A stretch of 64,000 bases of DNA from VGJV01 sp964646415 (GCA_964646415.1 CAZYEL010000002.1:1-64000); one strand, 5' to 3'. Shown: positions 24,233-32,598, numbered from the stretch's first letter. Notes: a model not told the origin generated them from the letters alone. Program-made: numbers and translations.

Positions 24233-26806
24233 TTATGCGCCTGCTCTTCCCAATACTTTGCGGAGATACTCCCCCGTAAAACTTCCTTTCTTACGCGCAA
24301 TCTCTTCGGGAGTGCCCGCCGCCACAATTTCACCTCCCTTCTCCCCTCCTTCGGGACCAAGGTCAATCACCCAGTCCGCGGTCTTGATGACGTCCAAGTT
24401 ATGCTCGATTACGACAACCGTGTTCCCGCGGTCAGCGAGCCGTTGAAGGACTTGCAGCAATTTATCCACGTCCGCGAAGTGAAGTCCCGTCGTCGGCTCG
24501 TCCAAAATATACAGCGTACGGCGCGTGTCGCGCTTCCCCAATTCCGACGCAAGCTTCACGCGCTGGGCTTCGCCTCCAGAGAGCGTCGTCGCGGACTGTC
24601 CTAATTCCAAATACCCCAATCCAACCTCATCCAAAATTTTGAGACGATCCGCAAGCCACGGGATATCATCGAAGAATTTCACCGCTTCCTCAATCGTGAG
24701 TTTCAAAATCTCAAATATATTTTTACCTTTGTATTCCACCGCAAGTGTCTCGCGATCGAAGCGTTTGCCTTTGCAGATATCGCACTGGATATAGACCGTC
24801 GGCAAAAAGTGCATCTCGATTGCGAGCGTGCCATGCCCCTCGCAATTCTCACACCGTCCGCCGGGAACGTTGAAACTAAACCGGCCGGGCTTGTAGCCGC
24901 GTACTTTCGCATCTGGCGTTGCGGCAAAAAGGTCGCGGATAAACGTCCAAGCACCCACATAGGTCGCCGGGTTTGAGCGCGGCGTGCGTCCGATTGCCGA
25001 CTGGTCAATGTTAATCACGCGGTTCACGTGCTCCAGTCCGAAGATGCCGCTGTGCACGCCTTCCTTATAGCTCGAACCATGCCACCGGTTCGCGAGCGTC
25101 TTGTAAAGCACGTCATACACCAAACTCGACTTCCCCGAACCCGAGACGCCGGTTACCGCCGTGAAACGCCCTACGGGAATTTCCACGTCGATGTTCTTGA
25201 GATTATTTTCCTTTGCGCCTTTGATGGAAATGAACTTCGTCCCCTTGCCGATGCCGCGCCGTTCGCTCGGAACATTAATAAATCGCTTGCCCCGGAGGTA
25301 CTCAAGCGTAAGCGACTGGGGAAATGCTCCCATGCTCTTCGCCGAGAGTATTTCCGGTATCGCACCTTGCGCCACAATCTTTCCTCCGTGTACTCCCGCG
25401 CCGGGTCCGAAATCAACCAGGTGGTCGCTCTCACGGATGGTTTCCTCATCGTGCTCCACCACCACAATCGTGTTCCCCAGGTCACGGAGGTCATGAAGCG
25501 TCTTGATAAGCTTTGCATTGTCGCGCTGATGCAATCCGATCGTCGGCTCGTCCAAAATATAGAGCGTCCCCACGAGGCGCGAACCCACCTGCGACGCGAG
25601 GCGTATCCGCTGCGCTTCGCCGCCGGAAAGTGTTCCCGCCCGCCGCTCCAACGTAAGGTACTCGAGCCCCACATCAAGCATAAACTTCAGCCGGTTTTTA
25701 ATCTCACGGAGCGGCGCTTCGGCAATTTCCTTGAAGCGTGCGGCGCCTTTAAGTTCAAGCTTTCCCATAAAGTCATATGCCTCGCCGATGGAGTAGGCAA
25801 CCACTGATGCGATATTTTTCCCCTGAATCAAGACGTTCAGACTTTCCTCTTTAAGCCGTTTTCCCGCGCATATAGGACAAATTTTCTCGGACCACAAATC
25901 CTCCGTGCCCAATCCATGGCATTGCGGACATGCACCATACGGACTGTTAAACGAGAAAAGGCGCGGTTCGATTTCCGGAAACGAGAATCCGTCGTTCGGG
26001 CAGGTAAATTTTGCGGAAAGAGACACCTCCTTGTCCGTCACGACCGTCACCACGTCATTGCCGTACTTCAAAGCAGTCTCAATCGCTTCGGAGAGCCGTA
26101 AGCGGTTGTCCTTTATGTCTTGTCCGCCAGAGGCGGATCCGCCTTCGGCGGAAAATCTCACGCCCGCGGGAATACGGTCAACTACCAAATCAATGGAATG
26201 AGCTTTGTAGCGGCTAAGCTCCACCCGCTCACGGAGCGTTTTATAAATTCCATCCACACGCACCTCGGAGAACCCCGCATTCAAAAAGTCGTAGAGCAGC
26301 TGGTAATACTCCCCTTTCCGTCCGCGCACGACAGGCGCAAGAATCACAATGTTTTTCTTTGATTTATTTTCATTCGAAATCTGAATCGCAACATCCACAA
26401 TTTCCTCATTCGTCATTTTCTGGATTTCTTTGCCGCACTTGGGACAATGCGGCTTTCCCGCACGGGCAAAAAGCACGCGGAGATAGTCGTAAATTTCCGT
26501 CACCGTTGCCACCGTCGAGCGCGGATTCGAAGAGTGGCTCTTTTGGTCAATCGAAATTGCCGGTGAGAGCCCTTCAATATCGTCTATATCCGGCTTATCA
26601 AGCCGCCCCAAGAACTGCCGCGCATATGCGGAGAGCGATTCGATATAACGGCGCTGGCCTTCCGCGAAAATCGTATCGAACGCCATGCTCGATTTCCCCG
26701 AACCGGAAAGGCCGGTAAACACGACCATTTTGTCGCGCGGTATTTCGAGATTTATGTTCTTTAAATTGTGCTCGCGCGCTCCTTTTATGATGATTTTGTC
26801 TTTCAT
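24233..26806 (-). CDS. uvrA: UvrABC excinuclease subunit A
   Basis: The start is the ATG at 26806 (857 residues); upstream codons run through a palindrome. UvrA is the damage-sensing ABC ATPase dimer of nucleotide excision repair. Visible are Walker A GLSGSGKSS and GVSGSGKSS, two signature motifs LSGGEAQRI and LSGGEAQRV, Walker B LYILDEPT twice, and two zinc-finger modules (CPQC with CPIC; CENC with CDIC). An in-frame 30-bp palindromic repeat at 26123-26152 adds Gly/Ser-rich residues after VDRIPAGV. uvrB lies upstream on the same strand. Confidence 0.96.
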   Translation of the reverse strand: MKDKIIIKGAREHNLKNINLEIPRDKMVVFTGLSGSGKSSMAFDTIFAEGQRRYIESLSAYARQFLGRLDKPDIDDIEGLSPAISIDQKSHSSNPRSTVATVTEIYDYLRVLFARAGKPHCPKCGKEIQKMTNEEIVDVAIQISNENKSKKNIVILAPVVRGRKGEYYQLLYDFLNAGFSEVRVDGIYKTLRERVELSRYKAHSIDLVVDRIPAGVRFSAEGGSASGGQDIKDNRLRLSEAIETALKYGNDVVTVVTDKEVSLSAKFTCPNDGFSFPEIEPRLFSFNSPYGACPQCHGLGTEDLWSEKICPICAGKRLKEESLNVLIQGKNIASVVAYSIGEAYDFMGKLELKGAARFKEIAEAPLREIKNRLKFMLDVGLEYLTLERRAGTLSGGEAQRIRLASQVGSRLVGTLYILDEPTIGLHQRDNAKLIKTLHDLRDLGNTIVVVEHDEETIRESDHLVDFGPGAGVHGGKIVAQGAIPEILSAKSMGAFPQSLTLEYLRGKRFINVPSERRGIGKGTKFISIKGAKENNLKNIDVEIPVGRFTAVTGVSGSGKSSLVYDVLYKTLANRWHGSSYKEGVHSGIFGLEHVNRVINIDQSAIGRTPRSNPATYVGAWTFIRDLFAATPDAKVRGYKPGRFSFNVPGGRCENCEGHGTLAIEMHFLPTVYIQCDICKGKRFDRETLAVEYKGKNIFEILKLTIEEAVKFFDDIPWLADRLKILDEVGLGYLELGQSATTLSGGEAQRVKLASELGKRDTRRTLYILDEPTTGLHFADVDKLLQVLQRLADRGNTVVVIEHNLDVIKTADWVIDLGPEGGEKGGEIVAAGTPEEIARKKGSFTGEYLRKVLGRAGA
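26123..26152. repeat. 30-bp double-hairpin repeat, copy inside uvrA
   Basis: Layout: TCCGCC, AGA, GGCGGA, then TCCGCC, TTC, GGCGGA. It is in frame in uvrA and encodes residues near SAEGGSASGG. Two near-identical copies lie in the intergenic regions at 62576-62605 and 63478-63507. Confidence 0.85.
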
Positions 26807-26846
26807 GATTCCTTGCTTATATGCGCAATTCTGATTCCCAATATGC

Positions 26847-26880
26847 CGAGGATTAACCTCCTGCAGGAGGTTAATCCTCG
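26847..26880. repeat. 34-bp perfect palindrome upstream of uvrA
   Basis: A zero-spacer perfect palindrome; its left half is CGAGGATTAACCTCCTG. It starts 40 bp upstream of the uvrA ATG, in the 449-bp gap between uvrB and uvrA. It could terminate uvrB readthrough or act as an operator. Confidence 0.85.
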
Positions 26881-26994
26881 AAACATTGATCATAACGCAG
26901 AAACCGCCCCCTCCATGCGGCATATAGAGGGTAGCAGGGGAAAGTGTACCTCATCACCAACAAAAAACCACCTTCTCGCGGCGGGTTATACGGA

Positions 26995-27024
26995 GAGTTT
27001 CCTGCTGGCTTTAGCAGGAAACTC
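26995..27024. repeat. 12-bp inverted repeat in the uvrB-uvrA gap
   Basis: GAGTTTCCTGCT, 6-nt loop, and the exact complement. The remainder of the gap (27025-27255) contains two GTGGATAAC words (27226-27258), similar to DnaA-type 9-mers, and no convincing gene. Confidence 0.7.
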
Positions 27025-27255
27025 TATCTTGGTTCTTCGCCTCGCGCTTGAAACTCCTCCGCTGGTTTCACAAGTTATTGACTCTCAACGTGATACCCAA
27101 GGGCAACACATGCTTCGAGTCCTTGTGGTGAAATATTGTTTTGAACGGAAGTTTTGCACGAGCCTCAGAACCGTAATAATTTTCCCGCTTCTTTCCAAAA
27201 AGTCAATGGGGACATGGGGAGATGTGGTGGATAACCCCCGAGAAAAAGTGGATAA

Positions 27256-29352
27256 CTAAGTCTTTTCTGTGGATAGACTTTTCATATTCTTTGCGAGAAC
27301 CTTGATTTCATCCCGCAAAATCGCGGCAAGCTCGAAATTCAGTCCTTTCGCGGCTTCCCGCATCTCCCGCTCCTTCTCCCGCATAAGTTTTTCCATGGCG
27401 GTTTTGGATTTGGGGATGGGTTTGAGCTCAAGCTTCAATACCTCTTCGGGCAAAATACTCGCGATTTTTCGGACAATCGTCTTCGGTGTAATGCCATGCT
27501 TTTCGTTATAAGCGATCTGGAGCTTCCGGCGCCGTTCGGTCTCCGACATCGCGCGCCTGATCGAACCCGTGATGTGATCCGCATACATGAGCACTTCCCC
27601 GCGCACGTTCCGCGCGGCCCGCCCGATGGTCTGGATGAGCGAGGTCTCACTCCGCAAAAATCCTTCCTTGTCCGCATCGAGAATCGCGACAAGCGAGACC
27701 TCCGGCAAATCAAGCCCCTCACGCAGGAGATTTACGCCCACGAGTACGTCGAACCCTCCTTTCACTTCTGAACCTTTCCGGAGATTCGTGAGAATCCGGA
27801 TGCGGTCGAGCGTTTTTACATCAGAGTGCAAATATGCAACTTGTATCCCCTTGTCGCTTTTCGCTTGTCGCTTGTTACTAAGGTACTCCGCAAGGTCCTC
27901 CGCCATCTTTTTGGTAAGCGTCGTCACAAGTACCCGCTCTTTTGCCGCAATGCGCTCTTCAATGCGCGGGATCAAGTCGTCCACCTGCCCGCGCGCGGGG
28001 CGAATGGTGATTTTGGGGTCGATAAGCCCCGTTGGTCGTATTATCTGTTCTACGACCAACCCTGAGCCCGTCGAAGGGTCGGACTTCTTCAACTCATACA
28101 GCCCCGGAGTCGCAGAAGTGTATATCACCTGCCCCACGCGCTTTTCGAACTCCGCGAACTTCAACGGCCGGTTATCCGCTGCGGAGGGAAGACGGAACCC
28201 GTATTCGATGAGCGTTCTCTTCCGCGATGCGTCGCCATGATACATCCCCTGAATCTGCGGCACGGTGATGTGGGACTCGTCAATGATAGTCAGGAAATCG
28301 GGCGTTCCCAAGGTTCGACCTTGAGAATCCCCTAAAGGTCGAACCTTTGATGCACTTCGAGGAAAGTAGTCGAGGAGCGTATCCGGCGGCTCCCCTGCCG
28401 CGCGCCCGGAAAGATGCCGCGAGTAATTCTCGATGCCGTGGCAATAACCGATCTCGCGAATCATCGCGACGTCGAACTTCGTCCTGCGCTCGAGCCGTTC
28501 CGCCTCGAGAAACTTTTTGTTGTCCTCAAAATATTTGAGTTGCGCCTTGAGCTCCTCCTGAATCGCGCCGATTGCACGCTCACGGGCGTCCTTTTCGGTA
28601 ATAAAGTGCTTTGCGGGCGGAATAATCACTTCCTCAAGCGGCGGAGTCTTCCCGTGCCGGAAACCCACGACGGGGTCGACTTCATAAATTGCGGCGATGG
28701 TGCCGCTCCGGACTTCCATGTTGTAAATCACCTCTCGGTCGGGCGGCATTATTTCCCAGTTTTCCCCGCGGAGACGGAACGTGCCGCGTTTCAAGTCGGA
28801 ATTCGTGCGCGTAAACTGGAGCTCGATAAGTTTCCGCGCAAATTCTTTCCGTTCCATCCTATCCCCCACCTTGAACCGAAAAATATTCGCGGCATAGGTT
28901 TCGGGGGCGCCTAAGCCATAAATGCAGGAAACGGATGCCACCACAATCACGTCCCTGCGCGTGAGAAGCGCCGTTGTCGCCGCGTGGCGCAGCTTATCAA
29001 TCTCGTCGTTGATGAGCGCTTCCTTGTCGATATAGGTGTCGGACGACGGAATATACGCCTCCGGCTGGTAATAATCGTAGTAGGATACGAAATAATTCAC
29101 CGAATTCTTCGGGAACAGTTCCCTGAATTCATTCGTAAGTTGCGCCGCGAGCGTCTTGTTGTGCGCAATCACGAGCGTAGGCCTCTGCACCGCCGCAATC
29201 ACGTTTGCCACAGTAAATGTTTTTCCGCTCCCCGTGACACCCAAAAGCGTCTGGTGGCGATATCCTTTCTCCAAACCAGAAACAAGCTTCTCGATAGCTT
29301 GTGGCTGGTCACCAGCAGGCTTTAAATCTTTTGCGAGTTCGAATCCTGCCAT
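27256..29352 (-). CDS. uvrB: UvrABC excinuclease subunit B
   Basis: The start is the ATG at 29352 (698 residues). UvrB is the helicase-like subunit that verifies damage and loads UvrC. Visible are GVTGSGKTF (Walker A), the beta-hairpin region with YYDYYQPEAY, the IDESH Walker B-like box, helicase motifs ending IGRAARN, and the C-terminal UVR motif (LMREKEREMREAAKGLNFELAA). Four loops are longer than in E. coli UvrB. Two of them are encoded by palindromes at 28310-28347 and 28059-28079, and one by a repetitive stretch at 27850-27879. TATAGT at 29366-29371 is a likely -10. Confidence 0.96.
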   Translation of the reverse strand: MAGFELAKDLKPAGDQPQAIEKLVSGLEKGYRHQTLLGVTGSGKTFTVANVIAAVQRPTLVIAHNKTLAAQLTNEFRELFPKNSVNYFVSYYDYYQPEAYIPSSDTYIDKEALINDEIDKLRHAATTALLTRRDVIVVASVSCIYGLGAPETYAANIFRFKVGDRMERKEFARKLIELQFTRTNSDLKRGTFRLRGENWEIMPPDREVIYNMEVRSGTIAAIYEVDPVVGFRHGKTPPLEEVIIPPAKHFITEKDARERAIGAIQEELKAQLKYFEDNKKFLEAERLERRTKFDVAMIREIGYCHGIENYSRHLSGRAAGEPPDTLLDYFPRSASKVRPLGDSQGRTLGTPDFLTIIDESHITVPQIQGMYHGDASRKRTLIEYGFRLPSAADNRPLKFAEFEKRVGQVIYTSATPGLYELKKSDPSTGSGLVVEQIIRPTGLIDPKITIRPARGQVDDLIPRIEERIAAKERVLVTTLTKKMAEDLAEYLSNKRQAKSDKGIQVAYLHSDVKTLDRIRILTNLRKGSEVKGGFDVLVGVNLLREGLDLPEVSLVAILDADKEGFLRSETSLIQTIGRAARNVRGEVLMYADHITGSIRRAMSETERRRKLQIAYNEKHGITPKTIVRKIASILPEEVLKLELKPIPKSKTAMEKLMREKEREMREAAKGLNFELAAILRDEIKVLAKNMKSLSTEKT
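27850..27879. repeat. Low-complexity word repeat inside uvrB
   Basis: Reiterated words of the type CTTGTCGCTT encode SNKRQAKSDKG, about seven residues more than E. coli UvrB has between the EYL and YLHSD motifs. Similar word repeats occupy intergenic spaces elsewhere in this window. Confidence 0.55.
28059..28079. repeat. Short palindromic insertion in uvrB (second)
   Basis: ACCCT, 11 nt, AGGGT, containing the core GAGCCCGTCGA. It is in frame and encodes DPSTGSG just before the conserved VVEQIIRPTG of UvrB. Confidence 0.6.
28310..28347. repeat. 13-bp inverted-repeat insertion in uvrB (first)
   Basis: AAGGTTCGACCTT (28310-28322), a 12-nt loop and the exact complement (28335-28347). It is in frame and encodes KVRPLGDSQGRTLG between LLDYFP and DFLTIIDESH, a place where other UvrB proteins have only a few residues. 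Confidence 0.75.
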
Positions 29353-29396
29353 AGCAGAAAAACTATACAGCAAAAAATTAATTCTTGCCTCATTCT

Positions 29397-29414
29397 ACCA
29401 TTCGAGCGAATGGT
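29397..29414. promoter_or_regulatory. 8-2-8 palindrome upstream of uvrB (candidate operator)
   Basis: ACCATTCG, AG, CGAATGGT. It starts 45 bp upstream of the uvrB ATG and just upstream of its -10. Related palindromes with the same flanking TCT lie upstream of the ArsR-type gene (49987-50004) and of secA (within 49612-49651). Confidence 0.55.
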
Positions 29415-29454
29415 TCTTTAGGGAAAAGAGAGATTTTAGTCAATAAAAACGAAA

Positions 29455-29486
29455 TTGCCCGAGCGGGATTTCCCCCGCCCGGGCAA
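29455..29486 (-). terminator. Rho-independent terminator
   Basis: A GC-rich hairpin (TTGCCCG paired with CGGGCAA, extended by CGGG/CCCG) is followed on the minus strand by TTTCGTTTTTATT. It terminates the three-gene operon that ends at 29513. Confidence 0.75.
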
Positions 29487-29512
29487 CTATAATAACCTAT
29501 GGTCTATTTTGG

Positions 29513-29920
29513 TTATTTTAAACACTTTGGAAGGCCATTAAACCGAACGCAATCTTTAAATGTTTCCCACATAGAATCAACCTCATTTTTAGTATATATA
29601 TTTTTCTGTACTTCTATCGTTTTATCCATAAACTTTTCATAAAATTCTTGATACCTCACGTAATTATTATTAATGTAATCGATTGCTACGACAACAAAGG
29701 CTATTGCCACCGCAACGGTCACTCCCACTATAAGGTTATGGATGACTTTTATTCCTTCTCTTGTTTTTTCTATCTCAGAATCCAAAACGGAAACCTTTTT
29801 ACCTAAAGTAGTTATGAGCGCATCCACCTCCGTACTTCCACTTCCCGCTTGACTTCCTGTCGCTGCTGCCCTACTTTCTGTCCCGGCTCCTGCGGCTGTC
29901 TCAGTTTGGATCTCGGGCAT
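29513..29920 (-). CDS. Small membrane protein with coiled-coil region, unknown function
   Basis: A 135-residue protein. It has an Ala/Gly/Thr-rich N-terminus, a heptad-like helix (ALITTLGKKVSVLDSEIEKT), one membrane segment (LIVGVTVAVAIAFVVVAIDY, about 68-88), and a polar tail with two cysteines. It is AT-richer than the surrounding genes. It is the third gene of an operon with a ClpP-fold protease and a small beta protein; a membrane tether for that pair is possible but unproven. No family recognised. Confidence 0.6.
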   Translation of the reverse strand: MPEIQTETAAGAGTESRAAATGSQAGSGSTEVDALITTLGKKVSVLDSEIEKTREGIKVIHNLIVGVTVAVAIAFVVVAIDYINNNYVRYQEFYEKFMDKTIEVQKNIYTKNEVDSMWETFKDCVRFNGLPKCLK

Positions 29921-29924
29921 ATTA

Positions 29925-30305
29925 TCAATCTACTGTAATAATGTCGTTTCTATCGAAGCTCACTACTTGATCGTTAATTTTAAAAATAATTCTATAGATG
30001 CCTTTTTCTGGAAAACGAGCCCCAATGAGGTTAATCACTAGATTTGCATTGGGCTTGTTTTCGAGATTGACAAGTTTCATTTCCGAAGAAACAATTTTAT
30101 TACCACTGGGCGATATAATTTCGATTGTTTTCTTTTTATCAAAAATCACACCCGTCACGTTAATTGCAATTGAAAACCTCGGATGAAAAGCTGGAAGACC
30201 ATCCGTTTTAATCAGATCAAATATACCTATAACACTTAATTTTTTTTCTTCCGAAAAAAAGGCGTTCTCGCATACATGCAGAAAATTTATCTTAAAATCA
30301 TTCAT
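29925..30305 (-). CDS. DUF6941-like small protein
   Basis: A 126-residue protein. The opening INFLHVCENAFF and KLSVIGIFDLI, together with the beta-rich remainder, resemble the DUF6941 family. Its function is unknown; members read like compact beta-sandwich proteins. It lies 20 bp after the serine protease gene and 4 bp before a small membrane-protein gene, so the three should be cotranscribed. It is AT-rich relative to neighbours. Confidence 0.6.
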   Translation of the reverse strand: MNDFKINFLHVCENAFFSEEKKLSVIGIFDLIKTDGLPAFHPRFSIAINVTGVIFDKKKTIEIISPSGNKIVSSEMKLVNLENKPNANLVINLIGARFPEKGIYRIIFKINDQVVSFDRNDIITVD

Positions 30306-30325
30306 TGTTTTTTACAGAATATTAC

Positions 30326-31351
30326 TCACTTCCACCCCTGCTCCATAATTCTCCATCCGACCTGTTCTTGCGGGACTTGAATCGGCCCCTGCGGGGTCTG
30401 CTGCACCATATTCACTTGCTGTTTGCGGTATTCGATGGAAAGCTCAAAGTGGCGTGATTCCTGCCAACTTTCGATAAACGCAATCTTATATTGCTTTCGA
30501 TTTTGCATAGCATTTATACCCAACTCGTTTTCCGGGTTCCAGAGCGTTTCAAGGTCCATATCTTTCCTGTACTCCTCAAACAGCTCCGTCATCGCCTTCG
30601 CAAGAAGGTTATCCGCGTACGCAACCGACTTCAAACCCAAGTCCTCCTTCGCCTCCTTTCGCCCGATGAAATACTGGTGCGAGTAAAGTTTTTCGGTGAA
30701 GTAATCAACAATCTTTTCCACTTCATCATCCTTCATTGGCGCTTTATGACTCTTCAGCAACCGCTTCGCGAGGATGCGGATGAGGTTATGAATACGGTTT
30801 ACGTTCCCGAGCGCCAAAGGATGAATCTGCGGATTCGACTCCACGAATTTCGAGAAGATACGCGAAAGCTCTTCGTCGTTCTTGATACCGAACTTATTTT
30901 TCGCCAAATCGAAATATGCCATCACGTCCTCGACGGAAATCGGGATTCTGTTCTGCGGGTTCTGGGGGTCTTGCGGGTTGAAAACATTCGCCGTTGAGGG
31001 GTCGATCGGCGAGATTTCTGAAAGGTCGCTCATCGCAATTTCATCCGCGCCGAGAGCAATCATCGTCGCCGCACTGTGCGCCTTATACGGCACGAGTACG
31101 GAAAACTTATCACAATACTCCCGAATCATGGACACAATCCTCCACGGCACCATTGTGTCGCCTCCGGCACTATAGAGAAACAGGTCGATATTCTGGGTTT
31201 TCCCGATTGCGCGGAGTTGCTTGCTCACCACGGGAATCACGTCCATCGCAATCCGCGCGTTCACCGGTCCTGTCCGGTCGCTTGTGACATAGGTAATTAC
31301 CCGCGAATTCCGTAGTCCTTGTATCTGATGTATGAGTTGTTTCTTATCCAT
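30326..31351 (-). CDS. ClpP-class serine protease, SDH/SppA-like
   Basis: A 341-residue protein of the serine dehydrogenase proteinase type (PF01972, ClpP/crotonase fold). LFLYSAGGDTMV (about 58-69) forms the oxyanion hole and AHSAATMIALGADEI (about 91-105) holds the nucleophile serine. A lysine- and charge-rich C-terminal half follows. There is no N-terminal membrane segment, unlike SppA. It heads an operon with a DUF6941-like protein and a small membrane protein. Substrates are unknown. Confidence 0.85.
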   Translation of the reverse strand: MDKKQLIHQIQGLRNSRVITYVTSDRTGPVNARIAMDVIPVVSKQLRAIGKTQNIDLFLYSAGGDTMVPWRIVSMIREYCDKFSVLVPYKAHSAATMIALGADEIAMSDLSEISPIDPSTANVFNPQDPQNPQNRIPISVEDVMAYFDLAKNKFGIKNDEELSRIFSKFVESNPQIHPLALGNVNRIHNLIRILAKRLLKSHKAPMKDDEVEKIVDYFTEKLYSHQYFIGRKEAKEDLGLKSVAYADNLLAKAMTELFEEYRKDMDLETLWNPENELGINAMQNRKQYKIAFIESWQESRHFELSIEYRKQQVNMVQQTPQGPIQVPQEQVGWRIMEQGWK

Positions 31352-31395
31352 CGCAATAAGGCAATTATACTCCAGTCATCCCAACTTTCCAACAG

Positions 31396-31441
31396 TTTCG
31401 TACTATTCGCTTATTCGTACGAATAAGCGAATAGTACGAAA
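31396..31441. repeat. 46-bp perfect palindrome
   Basis: The longest zero-spacer palindrome in the window. The left half begins TTTCGTACTATTCGC, and the centre is TTCGT|ACGAA. It lies between the MazG-like gene stop (31485) and the protease gene start (31351), both on the minus strand. No T tract longer than three follows. Confidence 0.9.
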
Positions 31442-31484
31442 GAATGACCACCCAACAGCCAGAAATCCGTATATGCGATTCTTC

Positions 31485-31814
31485 CTACCGCGTATCCCCG
31501 TCGCCGTGGAGCGTCCCGCGCTCCTTACGCGAGAAAAGCTTTTCGATGTTCCCCTTCGCAACTTCTTCGAGCGAGAGCCCAAGCTCGGTTGCAACCTGCG
31601 CCACGTACCACAACACATCGCCAAGTTCCCCGCGAAGCGCCGCCTTTCGCTCATCGCTCATAACCCCACCGTCATCCCGAAACGCTTTCTTCACTTTTTC
31701 CGCAACCTCCCCCACCTCCCCGGCAAGTCCCAAAACCGGATACACCAAATTACTGCCGCTATTCGGATAAATCGCCGTCTTGCGGGATTCCTTTTGGTAT
31801 TCTTCGAATGTCAT
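31485..31814 (-). CDS. MazG-like nucleotide pyrophosphohydrolase
   Basis: A 109-residue protein from the ATG at 31814 (an ATG at 31862 is also in frame). LAGEVGEVAEKVKK and ELGDVLWYV (about residues 30-75) form the EExxE...ExxD metal site of all-alpha NTP pyrophosphatases such as MazG. These enzymes hydrolyse NTPs or dNTPs to monophosphates and clean the nucleotide pool. The gene stands alone, 43 bp from a 46-bp palindrome. Confidence 0.85.
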   Translation of the reverse strand: MTFEEYQKESRKTAIYPNSGSNLVYPVLGLAGEVGEVAEKVKKAFRDDGGVMSDERKAALRGELGDVLWYVAQVATELGLSLEEVAKGNIEKLFSRKERGTLHGDGDTR

Positions 31815-31947
31815 CGCCGTGAATTTATTTTTTATGGCAACCCTGCCTTCGACAAAGGGCAAAGTTCATGCTTGTGCGGTCTCGCGAACCCCCGTAAAGT
31901 CCCGCCCCTCGCGGAACCACGGGGCGCCATCCTAGCGCAAAGTCTTT

Positions 31948-32598
31948 TTAATTTGGAAGTTTGGCTAATGGACATAGTTCGTGCCGATGAGGGCGAGCTG
32001 GGCAATATTTTCTTCCATAATCAATCAGTAAATATGTCGCCCTGAACCAGTCCTTCTTCGGGATGATTACCATCAAGTCCCGCTCGATTTTCTCCGGCGT
32101 CTTTTCGCGGCTCAACCCCAGCACTCTCGACAAGCGCTTCACGTGCGTATCGACGGCAATCCCCTCCACGACGCCATACGCGTTCCCAAGGATTACGTTC
32201 GCGCTTTTCCGCCCAACGCCGGGAATCGTGAGCATCTCCTCCATCGTGCGGGGTAGTTTTCCGTCAAACCGCTCCTTCACTGCCTTCGCCGCCGCAAGGA
32301 TATTCCGCGTTTTCGCCCGGAAGAAGCCACATTGGTGGATATCCTTCTCAAACTCCCGCGGATTGGCTTCCGCATAGTCCTTGAGTTTGAGATACTTCTT
32401 AAAGAGCGCGGGCGTCACCTCGTTCACCTTCTTATCGGTACACTGTGCGGAAAGCTGGACCGCCACAAGCAATTCCCAGTTGTTTCCATACTTTAAAGCG
32501 ATTTTCGGGTCCGGAAAGAGCTTCTGAAGCGTATGAAAAACCTTCGCCGCCCGCTTCTTAAGTTTTGAGAAATCTTTTTCGATTGCCATAGGCACCAT
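31948..32598 (-). CDS. nth: Endonuclease III (DNA glycosylase/AP lyase) with incomplete Fe-S ligand set
   Basis: A 216-residue HhH-GPD enzyme that removes oxidised pyrimidines. LTIPGVGRKSANVILG (about 120-135) holds the helix-hairpin-helix and catalytic Lys, and IAVDTHVKRL the catalytic Asp. The C-terminal cluster loop should read C-x6-C-x2-C-x5-C. Here it reads CPARPHRHELCPLAKLP, with His and Pro at the second and fourth ligand positions, so a normal [4Fe-4S] cluster is unlikely. The 85 bp after the stop hold a GC-rich repeat and no gene. Confidence 0.92.
   Translation of the reverse strand: MVPMAIEKDFSKLKKRAAKVFHTLQKLFPDPKIALKYGNNWELLVAVQLSAQCTDKKVNEVTPALFKKYLKLKDYAEANPREFEKDIHQCGFFRAKTRNILAAAKAVKERFDGKLPRTMEEMLTIPGVGRKSANVILGNAYGVVEGIAVDTHVKRLSRVLGLSREKTPEKIERDLMVIIPKKDWFRATYLLIDYGRKYCPARPHRHELCPLAKLPN

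Noticed and set aside
27215..27275. Chromosome origin
   Set aside because: Only three imperfect DnaA-like words, no dnaA/dnaN/rpmH nearby, and part lies within uvrB.
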